Below are positions 9,674 to 20,605 of a stretch of 64,000 bases of DNA, piece after piece. Made by a program: the position numbers and the translations under genes. Location: contig NZ_JANUEQ010000008.1 in assembly GCF_024807845.1 (NCBI RefSeq), positions 124,001 to 188,000 on the forward strand, read 5' to 3'. The notes beneath the pieces were generated by a model. It saw only the letters and a program-made list of their open reading frames with translations, was not told the origin of the DNA and ran no database searches. Each line of letters opens with the position of its first letter. Within the stretch, counting starts at the first letter, position 1. Origin of the DNA: Klebsiella sp. BIGb0407. GTDB taxonomy: Bacteria; Pseudomonadota; Gammaproteobacteria; Enterobacterales; Enterobacteriaceae.

Positions 9674-10471
9674 TTAATGCGCGATTTTGTCGCTTGTATT
9701 GAGTATGTTTTGGCTCACTAATAGCCGTTGCATCGGGTCTTGCTGATAAAACTGGCAAAATCGTTGATAAAGTGAAGTAAACCGCGGCGTAAACAGCTGC
9801 GGGGCACTGAAAAAATATTCTGATAACACGGCAAAACACTCGGCCGGATCGGTAGCGGCATAGGCATCAATGCTGGAGGCTTCTTCACCGACCAAATCAA
9901 TCTCATCCTGGATATGGTTCATGGCCGCATGCAGGTCCCGTTCCCAGCCAGCAATATCACGGAGATTGGTCAATGGTACGCCGCTGGCGTAACCGCCGTT
10001 ACGCATATCAAGCTTATGCGCAACTTCGTGAATGATAAGATTAAACCCTGAGGCGTCAAAGGAGTCTTTGATATCGAGCCAGTTCAGAATAACAGGGCCT
10101 TGCTGCCAGCTTTGCCCAGAGTGAACAGCACGCTGCTGATGAACCAGACCATGCTCATCCTCCCACTCATCATCAACAGTAAAGGGCTGAGGATAAATTA
10201 AAACCTCATAGAACCCGTCAAGCCATTCAATACCTAACTCAAGCACCGGTAAGCAAAAAAGCAGGGCGATGCGGGTTGATTTCACCTCGTCGAGGGTGAA
10301 GCCTTCTAATGCCGACAGATGTTTTTGTTGCAGAAAGCGCTTTGCCAGCTGAATCAGTTTTTGCTGTTCAGTATCACTGAGCGAAGAGAGTAAGGGAATG
10401 GCCAGCGCTTGTTGCCAGGGCAGAGTATCAATGGGAGTCGAATCCTGTTCTTTCCATGGCCACTTGATCAT
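9674..10471 (-). CDS. mtfA: MtfA, Mlc (DgsA) anti-repressor and peptidase
   Basis: A 265-aa zinc peptidase-like protein with HEVAH at residues 148-152 and the downstream acidic region ([21 protein letters not shown]) that supplies the third ligand. In E. coli MtfA binds the glucose repressor Mlc, relieving repression of ptsG, and has aminopeptidase activity. The start ATG is preceded by GCAGG. The tRNA-Asn/mtfA pairing matches E. coli asnT-mtfA (yeeI). Confidence 0.96.
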   Translation of the reverse strand: MIKWPWKEQDSTPIDTLPWQQALAIPLLSSLSDTEQQKLIQLAKRFLQQKHLSALEGFTLDEVKSTRIALLFCLPVLELGIEWLDGFYEVLIYPQPFTVDDEWEDEHGLVHQQRAVHSGQSWQQGPVILNWLDIKDSFDASGFNLIIHEVAHKLDMRNGGYASGVPLTNLRDIAGWERDLHAAMNHIQDEIDLVGEEASSIDAYAATDPAECFAVLSEYFFSAPQLFTPRFTSLYQRFCQFYQQDPMQRLLVSQNILNTSDKIAH

Positions 10472-10653
10472 TTTACCTGCTCACTAAGTGATTATAAGGA
10501 GATATGCCCGCCATACTTCAAGCCACCGGAGTCCGATGCTTGTATCCACGTGCCGGCAGGCGATTATTCAATCACTTGCCGAGCAGAGTTTCAACGATAG
10601 CAATCACATTTGTTAATGCAGAAAATGCATTCAGGTTTATTTATCTGGCATCG

Positions 10654-11904
10654 CTATGAGATAGCAAAGATCCATACGCTGGACAACAGCATACAAATCA
10701 GCGCCGTAATGCCTCCGGAACGAGTGAATTCCATAAATGAGATTTTTACTCCGTAGACTTTCGCTTGCTCAACCACAATAATCCCGGCCAGGCTGCCAAA
10801 GACAAAGAAGTTACTTGAAAAGCCTGAACCCAGCGCCAGCGCCGCACCCAGCGCATCGATGCTTCCTTCATGGGTCACATAAGGCACTAGCAACATAATT
10901 GCCGGGTTATTACCCACAATAATGCACAGTAAACCGGTGATTAAAAACAGAACAATAGGGTTATTCAGGTCGATACCATACTTATGCAAACTAAGCAGAA
11001 TATCACTTGGGATCCCGGTATTTGCCAGAGCCGCGTTGACGACAAACAGCCCCATAATCAGCAGCAGCAAATTACCATCGACTAATTTCAGCATGTCATT
11101 AGAAGATATCGAACGGTTGATAAGCAGCAGTCCGGCGGCAGTTAGTGCAATAATTTCCTTAGAAATATCGGTAAAAATAAAACAGAAGATAATCGCGAAA
11201 GTAATCACCCCGGCTTTTGCCGTTTCCCAGGTATCGAGTTTAACATCCCCTGGTGCTGCTGACCCCGCTCTGGTTTGCGCGGCCTGTAGCTGGTCTTTAG
11301 CGATATACCAGCGATTACGATAGAGCAGGGTGACCACAACCCAGATAACAATTAATGACAGTAAAGCAGGGATACCCGCCGACTGTAATAATCCCATAAA
11401 GGATAAATCCAGCCCCTGGGAAATTATCATATTTTTCGGGCTACCAATCAGCGACCCGGCAGACCCGTTATTGGCGGCAAAACAAAATGCCAGTAAAAAA
11501 GGAATTGGATTCAGTCCGCGAGCCAGGGTTATTGAAACCAGCAGTGGAGTCATAGCGACAATAACCACGTCGTTGGTCAGCAATGCAGACAACACACCTC
11601 CCACCACAATCAGCACGGCAAGTAGCACTGGAGGGGTTACATTCAATGTAGCTACTTTTTTAACCGTCCAGGCATAAAAACCTGAAACGACAAACGAAGC
11701 TGAGACCACCATCAAACCGAATAGCATGCCAATAGTGCCATAATCAATGGACATCCAGGCTTTAGGAGGCGTGATGCTGCCGATAGTCATCATTGCCATA
11801 GCACCAATAATTGCCGCGCCCGTTCGGTCTACTTTAAAGCCTGGAAGGCTACCAAAACCCATAGCGATATAAACCAAAAGGAAGATAAGAACGGTTAAGT
11901 CCAT
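10654..11904 (-). CDS. SLC13/ArsB-type inner-membrane permease (YbiR-like)
   Basis: A 416-aa polytopic protein with about 11 hydrophobic segments and the signature GSAGSLIGSPKNMI followed by a second conserved half (FVFGSLAGIIVVEQAKVYG), as in the divalent anion:Na+ symporter/ArsB superfamily. It resembles E. coli YbiR, whose substrate is not established. It stands alone between mtfA and ymdB, a place that does not hold it in E. coli, so it is probably an accessory insertion or relocation. Confidence 0.82.
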   Translation of the reverse strand: MDLTVLIFLLVYIAMGFGSLPGFKVDRTGAAIIGAMAMMTIGSITPPKAWMSIDYGTIGMLFGLMVVSASFVVSGFYAWTVKKVATLNVTPPVLLAVLIVVGGVLSALLTNDVVIVAMTPLLVSITLARGLNPIPFLLAFCFAANNGSAGSLIGSPKNMIISQGLDLSFMGLLQSAGIPALLSLIVIWVVVTLLYRNRWYIAKDQLQAAQTRAGSAAPGDVKLDTWETAKAGVITFAIIFCFIFTDISKEIIALTAAGLLLINRSISSNDMLKLVDGNLLLLIMGLFVVNAALANTGIPSDILLSLHKYGIDLNNPIVLFLITGLLCIIVGNNPAIMLLVPYVTHEGSIDALGAALALGSGFSSNFFVFGSLAGIIVVEQAKVYGVKISFMEFTRSGGITALICMLLSSVWIFAIS

Positions 11905-12372
11905 CTTAGTGCCACCGTGATAATAAATTTTTACAGTAAATTAACTAGCTAGCTTTGTGAAAGCAAGCAAGGACCCGGTCTAATCAACGTCAATTTTGAT
12001 TTCATTCTTGCTAAAGCATATGCGAATTTTCATCATTTACGAAAGCCCGGGGATATTTTTGTGTGGCTGCAATATCAAATGTTAACATGGCCAGGTGACA
12101 GCTTACCGCCTGACGCCTGTCAGTGTTCTGCTTTTGTTCTGAAAGCGAAAGACGAGAATTAATGAAAAATATCAATCCGTCTTCTGCCTGATATCGCAAT
12201 TCTGGCAGGTGGTATATATTTTTTGTCATAAATCCGCACTAGAGTAGCGCGCAATAGTCAAAGTAGCGTACCGCAGGATCAAACGAACAAATTATCCCGT
12301 TGTTATGGTGAACGGGAAGTATCGCCGCTGATTCAGCTTGAGTTGTGGCAAAGATTTTCAGGAGAGAACGGA
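11905..12372. other. intergenic region between the permease and ymdB
   Basis: There is no well-supported gene. A 72-codon minus frame (12011-12229) lacks a ribosome site and recognisable features. A small hairpin CCCGTT (12296-12301)/AACGGG (12311-12316) lies in the probable ymdB leader. The left part is AT-rich and should contain the permease promoter. Confidence 0.5.
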
Positions 12373-12897
12373 ATGAGTGACTGCATACAGGTGATCAGAG
12401 GGGATATCACGCAACTTGATGTTGATGTCATTGTTAATGCTGCAAATCCCTCTCTTATGGGCGGTGGCGGCGTGGATGGTGCTATTCACCGTGCAGCGGG
12501 CGAGACGATCCTTGAAGCCTGTAAAACTATTCGGCGGCAAGAGGGAGACTGTGACCCGGGTCATGCAGTGATTACTGAGGCGGGTAATATCACTGCACTT
12601 GCGATTATTCATGCTGTCGGCCCGGTCTGGCAGGGGGGGGACCAGCAGGAGGCTGAGTTACTGGCACAGACCTATCATAATTGCCTTGAACTGGCCGCTG
12701 CAAACCGTTATCGCACCATCGCATTTCCCGCTATTTCAACCGGTGCTTATGGTTTCCCTAAACAGCAGGCTGCGCGTATTGCATGGGATACCGTGTATCG
12801 CTATCTCGGTTTGCGTCCATTGCCTGAACGGGCAATTTTTGTCTGTTTTGATGACGAGACACAACAAATTTATCAGGCAATAGCTGACTCTCTGTGA
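12373..12897 (+). CDS. ymdB: YmdB, macrodomain O-acetyl-ADP-ribose deacetylase
   Basis: A 174-aa macrodomain starting at the ATG after AGGAGAG; the longer frame to 12343 lacks a ribosome site. Motifs [25 protein letters not shown] (residues ~20-45, read in two parts [10 protein letters not shown] and [10 protein letters not shown]) and [12 protein letters not shown] are the ADP-ribose-binding loops. In E. coli YmdB deacetylates O-acetyl-ADP-ribose and inhibits RNase III. It is followed by a convergent-gene hairpin with opgC. Confidence 0.95.
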   Translation: MSDCIQVIRGDITQLDVDVIVNAANPSLMGGGGVDGAIHRAAGETILEACKTIRRQEGDCDPGHAVITEAGNITALAIIHAVGPVWQGGDQQEAELLAQTYHNCLELAAANRYRTIAFPAISTGAYGFPKQQAARIAWDTVYRYLGLRPLPERAIFVCFDDETQQIYQAIADSL

Positions 12898-12906
12898 ATT
12901 CAAGTA

Positions 12907-12940
12907 TTCGCTCCTAAGGAGGCCTGTCCAAAGGAGCGAA
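12907..12940. terminator. bidirectional hairpin between ymdB and opgC
   Basis: TTCGCTCCT (12907-12915) pairs with AGGAGCGAA (12932-12940) between the two convergent stops. The right side is followed by GGGATTTATTTATTT and the left lacks a strong T-run. Confidence 0.55.
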
Positions 12941-12945
12941 GGGAT

Positions 12946-14115
12946 TTATTTATTTGTCTGAGATGTTTTACTGGTGTCTGACGTTGAGGGATTAGCTTTA
13001 CCCGAAAACAGAAAACGTAACAGGGGAATACGCAGATGAATTTCATAAAGTATCAGTGCAATACCGATAACGAACACCAGTCCGGCAAGGAAACCCAGCA
13101 GGTTTGAACTGATTAGCGGCGTGATATAGGCACCGAAAAAGAGTGTCAGAGGGTGGTGCACCAGATACAGGAATAAAGAGGCATTAACAAAATAGGTTAT
13201 CCGTGAGGACTGGACGTTAAGTAGCCGATAGCCTAGTGAAAACACCACATTCACCATCCAAAGTCCCATCAGCATATTGATGCAGCTTTCGGTCTCATAC
13301 ATCCACTCATCACCGCTGCCATATCGCTGATTAAGAATATAAGCAATTAATGCAACGGCTGAACCCAGGGTACAACCGGTGGAAGGCGTTATAAACAGCG
13401 TCTTTAATGATTCGCGGGTGAAAATGAGTGCGCCGAGAACAAAAAAAGGTAAATAGAACAGGGTTTGCATCACCACGAAATTAAATAAACCGTCGCCTAA
13501 CAAGGCCGGATAGGTCATCAGTATGAGTCTGCGTATCCCGGCATAAAAGATACCAAAACCTAAAAACAGCAGTGACAGCTTAAATAAAGTCGGGGGTTTC
13601 TGCGGGTCTGATGCGGTTTTCCCGCTGATGTGAGCGATAAATTTAAACAGAGCCATACCGATAGTGGTTAACACTATCAGTACCAGTAAAAACCAGAGAT
13701 GGGATATCAGCTCCCATGCCATTGCATTGTATTTTTCATACCCACTCAACAGATGCCAGGTTTCTGCTTGCCCTTTAATAGAGAGCAGCATCAAGAACTG
13801 CGGGAGCGTCAAGAGTGGAATAGCGGCAAGCATTGGAATACCAACACGTAAAACTCTCACCTTCCACCAGCGTTTTATGGGGTAACGCAGAAAAAGCATG
13901 TAAGAGAAATAGCCAGAAATAACGAAAAATACCTGCATGCGGAAGGCATGGATAAAATCATTAAAAAGCGTGAAACCTGCGGAAGAGGTTGCGCTATTGA
14001 CATGCCATTGATGTGCGGAATAAATCAATGACAAATGAAAAGGAATACCTAATAGCATCAACCAGGCGCGGATGGAATCAAGAAAGTATTCACGTTGTTT
14101 AGGGGGATTACTCAT
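12946..14115 (-). CDS. opgC: OpgC, periplasmic glucan succinyltransferase
   Basis: A 389-aa acyltransferase-3 family membrane protein with about ten transmembrane helices. The N-terminus [20 protein letters not shown] and [14 protein letters not shown] are the conserved first-loop motifs. OpgC (MdoC) transfers succinyl groups to osmoregulated periplasmic glucans made by OpgGH. It is transcribed divergently from opgG, as in E. coli. Confidence 0.96.
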   Translation of the reverse strand: MSNPPKQREYFLDSIRAWLMLLGIPFHLSLIYSAHQWHVNSATSSAGFTLFNDFIHAFRMQVFFVISGYFSYMLFLRYPIKRWWKVRVLRVGIPMLAAIPLLTLPQFLMLLSIKGQAETWHLLSGYEKYNAMAWELISHLWFLLVLIVLTTIGMALFKFIAHISGKTASDPQKPPTLFKLSLLFLGFGIFYAGIRRLILMTYPALLGDGLFNFVVMQTLFYLPFFVLGALIFTRESLKTLFITPSTGCTLGSAVALIAYILNQRYGSGDEWMYETESCINMLMGLWMVNVVFSLGYRLLNVQSSRITYFVNASLFLYLVHHPLTLFFGAYITPLISSNLLGFLAGLVFVIGIALILYEIHLRIPLLRFLFSGKANPSTSDTSKTSQTNK

Positions 14116-14378
14116 ATCACTCCGGACTGTTCCAGATTTTTCGTCTTGTTGTTAAGCTTTTTGCCGTTAAACTTATTGTTTGCTAAGGGGTAAAATACAC
14201 CGGGTAGCAGGTTATCCGTGGTAACCGTACACTAAGCGTGTCATTCTGTCTCTCGGATGCATTCTTAAAATCAATTTTAACCACTTGTTTGCTCAATAGC
14301 TGAGCCAGCGCGTTGAAGAATGCGGGGATTCAGTTGTCGTAAACCCTGAGTTTACATTAAAATGGTAAGATTGATTCG

Positions 14379-14400
14379 AGCACACAAAGGGGGATGTGCT
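14379..14400 (+). promoter_or_regulatory. hairpin exposing an SD-like purine tract before opgG
   Basis: AGCACA (14379-14384) pairs with TGTGCT (14395-14400), placing AAGGGGGA in the 10-nt loop. The tract is 14 nt from the ATG chosen for opgG, an unusually long gap, and only 2 nt from an in-frame GTG at 14396. The structure may tune opgG translation. Confidence 0.4.
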
Positions 14401-14407
14401 GGTTAAT

Positions 14408-15961
14408 ATGAAACATAAATCGGAACTAATGAAATTACGCTGGTTGGGTGCGGTAGTGATGTTGTCTCTTTATACAACGTCGGTATGGGCCTTCTCAATT
14501 AATGATGTCGCAGAACAGGCAAAAAATTTAGCAAGCAAAAGCTACGAAGTACCTAAAAGCAATCTGCCGTCACAATTGCGTAATATGAAGTACGCGGATT
14601 ACCAGCAGATCCAGTTTAACCATGATAAAGCTTACTGGAGCGATTTAAAAACCCCGTTTAAGCTCGAGTTTTACCATCAGGGCATGTACTTTGACACGCC
14701 AGTCACTCTTAATGAAGTGACCGCGACGACTGTGCGAAAAATCGGCTATAACCCGGACTACTTTGATTTTGGTACGCTGAAAACAGACAAAGACTCAATG
14801 AAAGACCTGGGCTTTGCTGGATTTAAAATTCTCTATCCTATCAATGATAAGGGTAAGGATGATGAAATCGTCAGCATGCTTGGTGCGAGCTATTTCCGCG
14901 TTATAGGTGCCGGACAAGTGTATGGTTTGTCGGCTCGCGGTCTGGCGATCGATACAGCTTTACCTTCAGGTGAAGAGTTTCCACGTTTCCGTGAATACTG
15001 GATCGAGCGTCCGAAAGCGAATGATAAAACGCTCGTCCTCTATGCATTACTCGACTCGCCTCGCGCAACCGGCGCATATCGCTTTATGATTATCCCGGGC
15101 CGCGATACTGTGGTCAGAGTCCAGTCTAAAATCTACCTGCGTGACAAAGTCGGTAAAATTGGCGTGGCACCGCTGACCAGCATGTTCTTGTTCGGTCCGA
15201 ATCAACCTTCTCCAAATATCAATTACCGTCCTGAAATGCATGACTCTAACGGTTTATCGATTCAAGCCGGTAATGGCGAATGGATTTGGCGTCCGTTAAA
15301 CAATCCTAAACATCTGGCTGTCAGTTCCTATGCCACGGAAAATCCGTTAGGTTATGGTCTGCTCCAGCGTGGTCGTCAGTTCTCTCGTTTTGAAGATTTA
15401 GATGACCGCTATGACCTGCGTCCAAGCGCCTGGATAACACCAAATGGTGACTGGGGCAAAGGGCGTGTTGAATTAGTCGAAATTCCAACCAACGATGAAA
15501 CCAACGATAATATCGTGGCTTACTGGACTCCGGACACCTTACCAGAGCCAGGCGTTGAAATGAATTTCAACTACAGCATAACCTTCAGTCGTGATGAAGA
15601 TAAACTTCATGCACCAGACAGCGCCTATGCGACACAGACCCGACGTTCACTGGGTGATGTGAAACAGGCAAATCTGGTACGTCAGCCTGACGGTACAACT
15701 GCATTTGTTATCGATTTCACTGGCATAGATATGAAAAAACTGCCAGAAGATACGCCAGTTACAGCGCAAACCAGTATTGGTGAAAACGGTGAAATCGTTG
15801 ACAGCCAGCTGCGTTATAACCCGACAATTAAGGGCTGGCGTCTGACACTGCGTGTGAAGCAAAAAGATGACAAAAAGATAACCGATATGCGTGCGGCACT
15901 GGTCAATGGTGATCAGACGTTGAGTGAAACCTGGAGCTATCAGCTACCTGCAAATGAATAA
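14408..15961 (+). CDS. opgG: OpgG, periplasmic glucan biosynthesis protein
   Basis: A periplasmic beta-sandwich protein, 517 aa from the ATG at 14408, with a signal peptide ending [10 protein letters not shown]. It closely follows E. coli OpgG, including [16 protein letters not shown] and the end [13 protein letters not shown]. OpgG is required to make the beta-1,2/1,6-linked osmoregulated glucans. Alternative starts are GTG 14396 and ATG 14429; I chose 14408 because it gives the MKHK...MKLRW N-terminus known in relatives. Its stop overlaps the opgH start. Confidence 0.97.
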   Translation: MKHKSELMKLRWLGAVVMLSLYTTSVWAFSINDVAEQAKNLASKSYEVPKSNLPSQLRNMKYADYQQIQFNHDKAYWSDLKTPFKLEFYHQGMYFDTPVTLNEVTATTVRKIGYNPDYFDFGTLKTDKDSMKDLGFAGFKILYPINDKGKDDEIVSMLGASYFRVIGAGQVYGLSARGLAIDTALPSGEEFPRFREYWIERPKANDKTLVLYALLDSPRATGAYRFMIIPGRDTVVRVQSKIYLRDKVGKIGVAPLTSMFLFGPNQPSPNINYRPEMHDSNGLSIQAGNGEWIWRPLNNPKHLAVSSYATENPLGYGLLQRGRQFSRFEDLDDRYDLRPSAWITPNGDWGKGRVELVEIPTNDETNDNIVAYWTPDTLPEPGVEMNFNYSITFSRDEDKLHAPDSAYATQTRRSLGDVKQANLVRQPDGTTAFVIDFTGIDMKKLPEDTPVTAQTSIGENGEIVDSQLRYNPTIKGWRLTLRVKQKDDKKITDMRAALVNGDQTLSETWSYQLPANE

Positions 15962-18488
15962 GTCCACTGTTACTACATCTGATTATATTGCAGCCCTGAA
16001 TCTGTCGGATGCCGAGCGCGCGCAACTGCCTGAAGAAAGTCTTCAGGCAGTACATACTGCACTTGATACCCGTGACCAGCACTTTCAACGTGAGGATGAT
16101 TCACCGCTGGCTTCAGTAGAGTCACGTCTGAAGACAGTCTGGCCTGATTCACTGAAAAAAGGGCAGCTGGGTCTGGATTATGAAGGGCGCACTCAGTTGC
16201 AGGCGATGCCGGAAATCACGAGAACGGCGATGCATCCGGACCCATGGCGCACCAACCCGATTGGGCGTTTTTGGGACAGGATCAGAGGGCGTGAAATTCA
16301 CAGCCGCAGCGTTGCGCGTGAAGATAATGCGGCAGAACAGCAGTGGCGTATGGTGGGTACAATTCGCCGTTATATCTTGCTGTTACTAACCCTGTCACAA
16401 ACCGTCGTCGCCACTTGGTATATGAAAACCATCCTGCCTTATCAGGGATGGGCTTTTATTAACCCACTGGAAATGGGGAATCAGGATTTGTGGGTATCAT
16501 TTATGCAGCTTCTGCCTTATGTGCTGCAAAGTGGTATTCTGATCCTGTTTGCCGTTCTTTTCTGTTGGGTTTCAGCCGGTTTCTGGACCGCTCTGATGGG
16601 CTTCCTGCAGCTACTGATGGGGAAAGATAAATACAGTATCTCTGCCTCGACGACCGGCAATGAACCCATCGATCCGGCGCATCGTACAGCATTGATCATG
16701 CCTATCTGTAATGAAGATGTGGCGCGTGTTTTTGCCGGACTACGGGCAACCTGGGAATCGGTAAAAGCGACTGGTCAGCAGCGACACTTTGATGTGTATA
16801 TTCTCAGTGACAGCTACGACCCGGATATCTGCGTTGCGGAGCAAAAAGCCTGGCTGGAACTGATAGCAGAAGTTGAAGGAGAAGGGCAAATCTTCTACCG
16901 TCGTCGCCGTCGTCGTGTGAAACGTAAAAGTGGCAACATCGATGATTTCTGCCGTCGCTGGGGTAAACAGTACAGCTATATGCTGGTGCTGGATGCCGAC
17001 TCGGTGATGAGTGGTGACTGCCTGACGAATCTGGTCCGTCTGATGGAAGCGAATCCAAAAGCCGGGATTATCCAGTCTTCTCCGAAGGCATCCGGTATGG
17101 ATACCTTATATGCTCGCTGCCAGCAATTTGCGACCCGAGTCTATGGGCCACTCTTTACTGCCGGATTACATTTCTGGCAATTAGGGGAGTCACATTACTG
17201 GGGCCACAACGCCATTATCCGCGTTAAGCCGTTTATGGAACACTGTGCCCTGGCACCGTTGCCGGGTGACGGTAACTTTGCCGGTTCCATATTGTCTCAT
17301 GACTTCGTGGAAGCAGCTCTGATGCGTCGTGCTGGCTGGGGCGTATGGATTGCCTATGACTTACCGGGTTCCTATGAAGAGTTACCGCCAAACCTGCTGG
17401 ATGAACTCAAGCGTGACCGTCGCTGGTGTCAGGGTAACCTGATGAACTTCCGGTTATTCCTGGTAAAAGGAATGCATCCGGTGCACCGTGCTGTGTTCCT
17501 CACCGGGGTGATGTCCTACCTGTCAGCACCGCTTTGGTTTATGTTCCTGGCGCTCTCTACTGCACTTCAGGTTGTACATGCCCTGACTGAACCTCAGTAT
17601 TTCCTGCAGCCTTATCAGCTCTACCCGGTATGGCCACAATGGCGTCCGGAACTGGCAATTGCTTTATTTGCCTCGACTATGGTGCTGCTATTCCTGCCGA
17701 AACTGCTGAGTATCATCCTTATCTGGTGCAAAGGCAGTAAAGAGTACGGTGGTTTCTGTCGCGTCACCTGTTCGCTGTTGCTGGAAGTCTTATTCTCAGT
17801 CTTGCTGGCACCGGTTCGTATGCTGTTCCATACCGTGTTTGTGGTCAGCGCGTTCCTTGGCTGGGAAGTGGTATGGAATTCGCCGCAGCGAGACGATGAT
17901 TCGACGCCATGGAGCGAAGCCTTTATGCGTCATGGTTCACAGCTCCTGCTGGGCCTGGTGTGGGCGGTCGGTATGGCATATCTGGATCTGCGTTTCCTGT
18001 TCTGGCTGGCGCCGATTGTCTTCTCGTTAATTCTGTCGCCATTTGTGTCGGTATTCTCGAGCCGAACCACGCTGGGTCTGCGGACTAAGCGCTGGAAACT
18101 GTTCCTGATACCGGAGGAGTATTCTCCGCCACAAGTATTGGTTGATACGGATAAATACTTACAGCGTAATCGTAGCCGTGCTCTGAGCGATGGTTTTATG
18201 CATGCGGTATTTAATCCGGCACTGAATGCGCTGGCAACGGCGATGGCAACGGCACGACATCGTTCGGGCCCCGTGCTGGATATAGCACGTGAGCGTCATG
18301 TAGAGCAGGCTCTGAATGAAACGCCAGATAAACTATCGCGCGATCGACGTCTGGTGCTATTAAGCGATCCTGTGACAATGTCACGTTTACATTATCGCGT
18401 ATGGGCGAACCCACAACGTTATTCATCCTGGGTGAAGAGCTACCAGCAGGTTGCCCTTAACCCCTTGGCATTATCCGTGAAATCATAA
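15954..18488 (+). CDS. opgH: OpgH, membrane glucosyltransferase for periplasmic glucans
   Basis: An 844-aa inner-membrane GT2 enzyme. I start at ATG 15954, inside the last codons of opgG (ATGAATAA overlap), implying translational coupling. The cytoplasmic catalytic domain has [21 protein letters not shown] and RRWCQGNL (Q/RxxRW-type motif). About eight transmembrane helices flank and follow it. It polymerises glucose from UDP-glucose and exports the chain. In E. coli OpgH also inhibits FtsZ when UDP-glucose is high. It is followed by a terminator at 18562. Confidence 0.97.
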   Translation: MNKSTVTTSDYIAALNLSDAERAQLPEESLQAVHTALDTRDQHFQREDDSPLASVESRLKTVWPDSLKKGQLGLDYEGRTQLQAMPEITRTAMHPDPWRTNPIGRFWDRIRGREIHSRSVAREDNAAEQQWRMVGTIRRYILLLLTLSQTVVATWYMKTILPYQGWAFINPLEMGNQDLWVSFMQLLPYVLQSGILILFAVLFCWVSAGFWTALMGFLQLLMGKDKYSISASTTGNEPIDPAHRTALIMPICNEDVARVFAGLRATWESVKATGQQRHFDVYILSDSYDPDICVAEQKAWLELIAEVEGEGQIFYRRRRRRVKRKSGNIDDFCRRWGKQYSYMLVLDADSVMSGDCLTNLVRLMEANPKAGIIQSSPKASGMDTLYARCQQFATRVYGPLFTAGLHFWQLGESHYWGHNAIIRVKPFMEHCALAPLPGDGNFAGSILSHDFVEAALMRRAGWGVWIAYDLPGSYEELPPNLLDELKRDRRWCQGNLMNFRLFLVKGMHPVHRAVFLTGVMSYLSAPLWFMFLALSTALQVVHALTEPQYFLQPYQLYPVWPQWRPELAIALFASTMVLLFLPKLLSIILIWCKGSKEYGGFCRVTCSLLLEVLFSVLLAPVRMLFHTVFVVSAFLGWEVVWNSPQRDDDSTPWSEAFMRHGSQLLLGLVWAVGMAYLDLRFLFWLAPIVFSLILSPFVSVFSSRTTLGLRTKRWKLFLIPEEYSPPQVLVDTDKYLQRNRSRALSDGFMHAVFNPALNALATAMATARHRSGPVLDIARERHVEQALNETPDKLSRDRRLVLLSDPVTMSRLHYRVWANPQRYSSWVKSYQQVALNPLALSVKS

Positions 18489-18561
18489 TAATCGTGTAGC
18501 GCCGGGATGAAAGATAACCGGCTCTGCCATTATGATATTATCGCCGGGATACTCAACCAAT

Positions 18562-18586
18562 ACCGACCATCAGGTCGGTATTTTTT
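18562..18586 (+). terminator. terminator of opgGH
   Basis: ACCGACC (18562-18568) pairs with GGTCGGT (18573-18579) over a 4-nt loop and is followed by A and six T. Confidence 0.88.
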
Positions 18587-18630
18587 CATCAGCTCAATTG
18601 CGGCATCTTTTATGTCAGCAGGAATAAAAA

Positions 18631-18861
18631 TTGTTAAAAATCATAATGGTAATACTGGTGACTAGTTTGCTCACTGGTTGTGGCAGTATCATCAGCCGAA
18701 CAGTACCGGGTCAAGGACACGGTAACCAGTATTACCCTGGCGTACAGTGGGATATGCGTGATAGCGCATGGCGCTATCTTACGGTCCTGGATTTGCCATT
18801 TTCACTGGTCTTCGACACCCTGTTACTGCCTATTGATGCGAGCCACGGGCCATATGAGTAA
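18631..18861 (+). CDS. yceK: YceK, DUF1375 lipoprotein
   Basis: A 76-aa lipoprotein with the lipobox LLTGC and a body that matches E. coli YceK (GHGNQYYPGVQWDMRDSAWRY read in two parts, then LPFSLVFDTLLLPID). I use the TTG at 18631 because AGGA stands 7 nt before it; ATG 18646 would shorten the signal sequence. Function unknown. Confidence 0.9.
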   Translation: MLKIIMVILVTSLLTGCGSIISRTVPGQGHGNQYYPGVQWDMRDSAWRYLTVLDLPFSLVFDTLLLPIDASHGPYE

Positions 18862-18864
18862 GGC

Positions 18865-19239
18865 TTAACGATAGTCCCATTCATCAGCGGCACTTTGCCC
18901 CTCTTCAGTATCCAGGGAAGGATCGAGCTGAAACTCGCCTTCGTCCCATTCGTGCAGGGTATTCTCCTCCAGCCACTCCTGACGAATTTCAACTTCATCA
19001 TAGTCACCATCGAAAACACTCTGTGCTGCCGCTCCGCTTAATGCGGGCAGACACTCTCCGCTGTCCTCCTCACTGGCAAAAAACTCAGCCTGCCACATGA
19101 TATCGCCGTCCTGCATTACATATTTCTGGATATTGAATTGCTCAATATTACTGCTCTCTTCATCCAGTTCTGGGTTTTCGGCAAGAAACAGTTCTCGGGC
19201 AGCATCAATAGCTTCATCGAGGGTGATATAGAGGGTCAT
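18865..19239 (-). CDS. msyB: MsyB, acidic protein
   Basis: A 124-aa strongly acidic protein matching E. coli MsyB over its whole length (TLDEAIDAARE near the start, NTLHEWDEGEFQL near the end). The start is the ATG at 19239 with GGAG upstream; the frame continues to 19284 without support. In E. coli it is a multicopy suppressor of secY/secA defects. It ends 3 nt from the yceK stop, convergent. Confidence 0.95.
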   Translation of the reverse strand: MTLYITLDEAIDAARELFLAENPELDEESSNIEQFNIQKYVMQDGDIMWQAEFFASEEDSGECLPALSGAAAQSVFDGDYDEVEIRQEWLEENTLHEWDEGEFQLDPSLDTEEGQSAADEWDYR

Positions 19240-19412
19240 ATTTTTTCTCCGGATAGGGTGGGATATAAAGAAATCATAGACCAAGATTCTCTTGAAGTAT
19301 GACTGAAAGAAAAAAAGTAATGTGTGACAGATGTTGTCGGATCAGTGCGGGATAGTACGTCCTGGAATCAAGTACGGATAGTTGCTATCTGACAGGGGGA
19401 TTCGTTGTGGTA

Positions 19413-19441
19413 GCGGGCGAAGTATTCTCTACTTTGCCCGC
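19413..19441. terminator. hairpin downstream of lpxL
   Basis: GCGGGCGAAGTA (19413-19424) pairs with TACTTTGCCCGC (19430-19441) with one G-U pair and a 5-nt loop. It lies 32 nt past the lpxL stop. There is no U-tract. Confidence 0.5.
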
Positions 19442-19472
19442 AGTGGATTAGGATTATAAGCGATTAAGAAGA

Positions 19473-20396
19473 CTACAAATATCTGTCTGGTACTCCTTCG
19501 GGGCGAGTCTTGAAGCGACGATGAAGCCACATATATTGCTCCGGAGCCATATTGATACAGTGTTCAATAATTCCGTTCATCCAGCGAGCAGTCTCTTCCG
19601 GGCTTTCGAGTGGCGGTGAGCACTCCGGTGTCAGGATGGTGAGTTCATAACCTTTACCGCCGGGTAAACGGCGCGGAACAAAGGGAACGATACTGGCCCC
19701 GGATAGTTTTGCCAGAGTATAGGTGCCGGTAGTGGTGGCGGCTTGCTCTACGGCGAAAAATGGGACAAAAGCGCTGCCACGAGGCCCATAGTCATGATCG
19801 GGGGCATACCAGATAATTTCGCCTTGCTTAAGCGCCCGGATCATTCCTTTCAGATCTTTTCTGTCTAACATGCTTTTATTAGAACGCATTCTGCCTTTGG
19901 TCTGTATCCAGTCGATGACCGGATTATCATTCGGCCGATAAACGCCAATACCCGGCGTTTTAATGCCAAAAATGCGTGCTCCCAGTTCAAGCGTTAAAAA
20001 ATGAACGCCGATCAGTAAGACTCCCTGACCTGACGCCTGGATTTTTTTTACCTTTTCCGCTCCATCATAGTGGCACCAGTGGTTAATACGCTCTGTGGGC
20101 CAGAACCATGCCATACCGGTCTCGATGAGCCCCATACCCAGTGATTCAAAGTTAGTCACGGTCATCTTTTCCCGTTGATCGACTGTCATATCCGGGAAGC
20201 ACAACTCCAGATTACGGCGGACAATACTAGCGCGACGCTTCATCAGACGCATTGACAGGCGGCCTAATCCACAACCAAATCGGTACAACAGTGGATAAGG
20301 AAGTTGTACCAGAAGGTATAACAGGCCGATTCCAAACCAGACTCCCCAGTAGCGAGGGTGGAGTAATGCGCGTGAGAATTGTGGTAAGTTTGTCAT
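19473..20396 (-). CDS. lpxL: LpxL, lauroyl acyltransferase of lipid A
   Basis: A 307-aa inner-membrane acyltransferase starting at [18 protein letters not shown], with AAAAGG placed before this ATG. It has one N-terminal membrane helix and the HX4E catalytic motif HFLTLE at residues 132-137, then [23 protein letters not shown] and [10 protein letters not shown]. It adds laurate to Kdo2-lipid IVA. It is divergent from trhO as in E. coli; mdtG, which precedes it there, is missing. Confidence 0.97.
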   Translation of the reverse strand: MTNLPQFSRALLHPRYWGVWFGIGLLYLLVQLPYPLLYRFGCGLGRLSMRLMKRRASIVRRNLELCFPDMTVDQREKMTVTNFESLGMGLIETGMAWFWPTERINHWCHYDGAEKVKKIQASGQGVLLIGVHFLTLELGARIFGIKTPGIGVYRPNDNPVIDWIQTKGRMRSNKSMLDRKDLKGMIRALKQGEIIWYAPDHDYGPRGSAFVPFFAVEQAATTTGTYTLAKLSGASIVPFVPRRLPGGKGYELTILTPECSPPLESPEETARWMNGIIEHCINMAPEQYMWLHRRFKTRPEGVPDRYL

Positions 20397-20605
20397 TGCT
20401 AACCTTTTCTTCATTATTATTAGATCTTTTTAGCCACCTATTGTGACATTTTTTTGTCACTAAGCTAAATTTTGTATCAAAAACTTCCGCTCTAACATGT
20501 TCTTTCGCAATCAATAAATAAAATGTAGCTCAAAAGGGATAGATGTAAATTGCTGTTTTTTGCTTTATGATGCAGGCCCTTTTTAATGATTGCAGAGTGA
20601 ACACC

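Noticed and set aside
12011..12229. 72-codon minus frame between the permease and ymdB
   Set aside because: No Shine-Dalgarno, no known motif or membrane feature; length is within chance for AT-rich DNA.
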